From the NCBI GenBank assembly GCA_030042955.1, contig JASHYQ010000299.1, positions 1 to 6,368 of the forward strand: DNA of 6,368 bases. The letters run 5' to 3'. The stretch comes from Thermoplasmata archaeon (GTDB lineage Archaea > Thermoplasmatota > Thermoplasmata > Lutacidiplasmatales > UBA184). Positions 5,301-6,368 of the stretch are shown one piece after another. The notes below the pieces were generated by a model. The model was given only the letters and a program-made list of their open reading frames with translations. It was not told the origin of the DNA and searched no databases. The translations under genes and the position numbers were made by a program. Position 1 is the stretch's first letter, and every line of letters starts with the position of its first letter.

Positions 5301-6166
5301 ACTTCAGTGGTGGTGCCCTCGGGTTCGTCCGTCACTTGGATTCGACCCACGTGAAACTGGCCACCCCGGGCCTTCCAAGCTCGCTGAAGTAAGAGCTCCT
5401 GGGCGCGGGCTTCGGTCGCGGAGAAGGCGAGACAGACGTACCACGCGGCAGGGGCGTACAACAAGATCGAGGTGAAGAACAGCGCGGGATCAAACACGAA
5501 CCCCGGAAGGACGTCCAGCAACAGCACGGTCGTCCCTCCGACGACCAGGAGCAGTACGGCGAGCCACAGCAGCGGGAACGCGAGCGAGTCGGTGATTCGA
5601 GTCCGAAATCGGCTGGCCAGAAAAGGCGCTGCAGGGGCGATCAGCACCGCGAGCCCGACGCCCGCGAGCCACTCGTCCGGGAAAAATCGAAATGGACGGC
5701 TGATGGCGAAGACAGGAGCGAGGTCTCCTCGCTGGACGATCAAGAACAAGAAAATCACCTCGAATCCCAGCGTGACAAGAAGGAGGGTTCCGAATCGCCC
5801 CCAGACCTCCTTAGAGCGGTCGGGCCGGTTTGGGGGCGTAATGATGACGTGCCGATTGAGACCCGGAATCCGAGTGATCAACTTCAGGATCCCGAGGGTA
5901 ACGTACTCTCCGAGCAGGAGGGAGGCACCGTACGCAAGGGCGTACCAGATGATCGAGAACAACGCGGTCTCGCCGAGCAGCAGGAAGGTGACTCCGATCA
6001 ACCGCTCCCCCGTCCATCGCGCTTCGGCGTGGAAGAACTGATTGACGAGAAGGACGTACGCCAGGACTAGCAGGAGCGGCACGATCCATAGGACTAGGGT
6101 CGGTAATCGGCTCGTCGGGCGCGGCACGTGGGGGGGAGGAGAATCCGGCGCGGATGGTTGGCTCAT
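5297..6166 (-). CDS. Multi-pass membrane protein of unknown function
   Basis: This 289-residue integral membrane protein has six or seven predicted helices, near residues 22-42, 54-76, 77-98, 124-144, 165-184, 194-217 and 229-249. The N-terminus is Pro/Ser-rich and hydrophilic (1-20). A cytoplasmic-type loop (101-123, with NRPDRSKEVWGRFG) separates helices 3 and 4. The C-terminal tail (250-289) is charged, with a possible amphipathic helix TEARAQELLLQRAW. I recognise no catalytic motif and no named family. The frame stays open upstream to 6361, but those 65 residues look non-coding. The ATG at 6166, just before the Pro-rich start, is the better choice, although no Shine-Dalgarno is visible. 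Its stop overlaps the TTG that opens the ICMT remnant, so it was possibly once the upstream gene of a membrane-protein pair. A transporter subunit, an enzyme scaffold or an orphan membrane protein are all possible. Confidence 0.8.
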   Translation of the reverse strand: MSQPSAPDSPPPHVPRPTSRLPTLVLWIVPLLLVLAYVLLVNQFFHAEARWTGERLIGVTFLLLGETALFSIIWYALAYGASLLLGEYVTLGILKLITRIPGLNRHVIITPPNRPDRSKEVWGRFGTLLLVTLGFEVIFLFLIVQRGDLAPVFAISRPFRFFPDEWLAGVGLAVLIAPAAPFLASRFRTRITDSLAFPLLWLAVLLLVVGGTTVLLLDVLPGFVFDPALFFTSILLYAPAAWYVCLAFSATEARAQELLLQRAWKARGGQFHVGRIQVTDEPEGTTTEV

Positions 6167-6188
6167 CAACGAACGCTCGTCCGCGGAA

Positions 6189-6230
6189 CCTGACGGTTCT
6201 TCCCATCCCTTAACATGGTGGGTCGTCAGG
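6189..6230. promoter_or_regulatory. Inverted repeat around a possible promoter of the multi-pass protein
   Basis: CCTGACG (6189-6195) is exactly complementary to CGTCAGG (6224-6230), with 28 bases between. On the minus strand the spacer contains ATGTTAAGG (6216-6208), the only A/T-rich patch near the start at 6166. If it is the TATA box, transcription would begin around 6185 and give a leader of about 20 bases. Half-sites flanking a TATA box would suit a dimeric repressor. The promoter call is weak; the repeat is exact. Confidence 0.35.
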
Positions 6231-6368
6231 AGGTCAGAGCGCCGGATGGAGGCACCTACCCTACAGCTGTCCGTGGCCCGGGGTGAGGGTGGTAAAGTCT
6301 CGCCGTTGCCTTCGCCCGGAACCACCCCCTGAGTCGCATGGCGGGGCGATAGCCAGTCCAACGGTTAC

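Noticed and set aside
5472..6041. 189-codon plus-strand ORF
   Set aside because: It is antisense to the multi-pass membrane protein. Its composition (Ser, Arg, Asn, Pro) mirrors the hydrophobic codons of the true gene.
6167..6361. 65-codon N-terminal extension of the multi-pass membrane protein
   Set aside because: The translation has no pattern, it overlaps the inverted repeat and promoter candidate, and the ATG at 6166 opens a sensible N-terminus.

Overview
The window looks like high-GC archaeal DNA, most likely from the Thermoplasmatota or a related euryarchaeal lineage. The strongest evidence is regulatory. At least two start codons, and probably a third, sit about 25-30 nt downstream of A/T-rich archaeal TATA-like boxes, leaving little or no 5' leader. 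The second line of evidence is a winged-helix regulator overlapping a small three-helix membrane protein, a pairing I associate with Thermoplasmata and haloarchaea. The lineage is an inference; there is no rRNA or other phylogenetic marker here.

Layout from left to right. (1) At 1-524 on the minus strand is the N-terminal half of an MFS transporter that runs off the left edge. (2) At 712-1089 on the plus strand is a small two-helix membrane protein with a C-terminal zinc ribbon. (3) At 1090-1664 is a long gap with a nested palindrome, a possible small or decaying ORF with two Asp-Pro repeats (from 1275), and the promoter of the next gene. (4) At 1665-2570 is an NmrA-like atypical SDR oxidoreductase, with a hairpin formed at its stop codon. 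(5) At 2813-3160 and 3157-3444 is a two-gene operon: an ArsR-like winged-helix regulator translationally coupled to a three-helix membrane protein. (6) At 3660-4787 is a secreted lactonase-type beta-propeller protein, followed by a very strong GC hairpin. (7) Between about 5300 and 4981 on the minus strand is a truncated, frameshifted remnant of an isoprenylcysteine carboxyl methyltransferase (ICMT)-like gene. (8) At 5297-6166 on the minus strand is a multi-pass membrane protein of unknown function. Its upstream region carries a 7-bp inverted repeat around a possible promoter.

The genes do not form one recognisable pathway. Most appear to be single transcription units with their own promoters; only the regulator/membrane-protein pair is clearly an operon. 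Membrane or envelope proteins dominate (transporter, zinc-ribbon membrane protein, regulator partner, secreted propeller, multi-pass protein, ICMT remnant). I see no CRISPR array, insertion sequence, tRNA or rRNA. I did not find a convincing new multi-gene system. The items most worth a second look are the broken ICMT gene, the Asp-Pro repeat ORF, the possible frameshift at the end of the winged-helix gene, and the regulator/membrane-protein pair.
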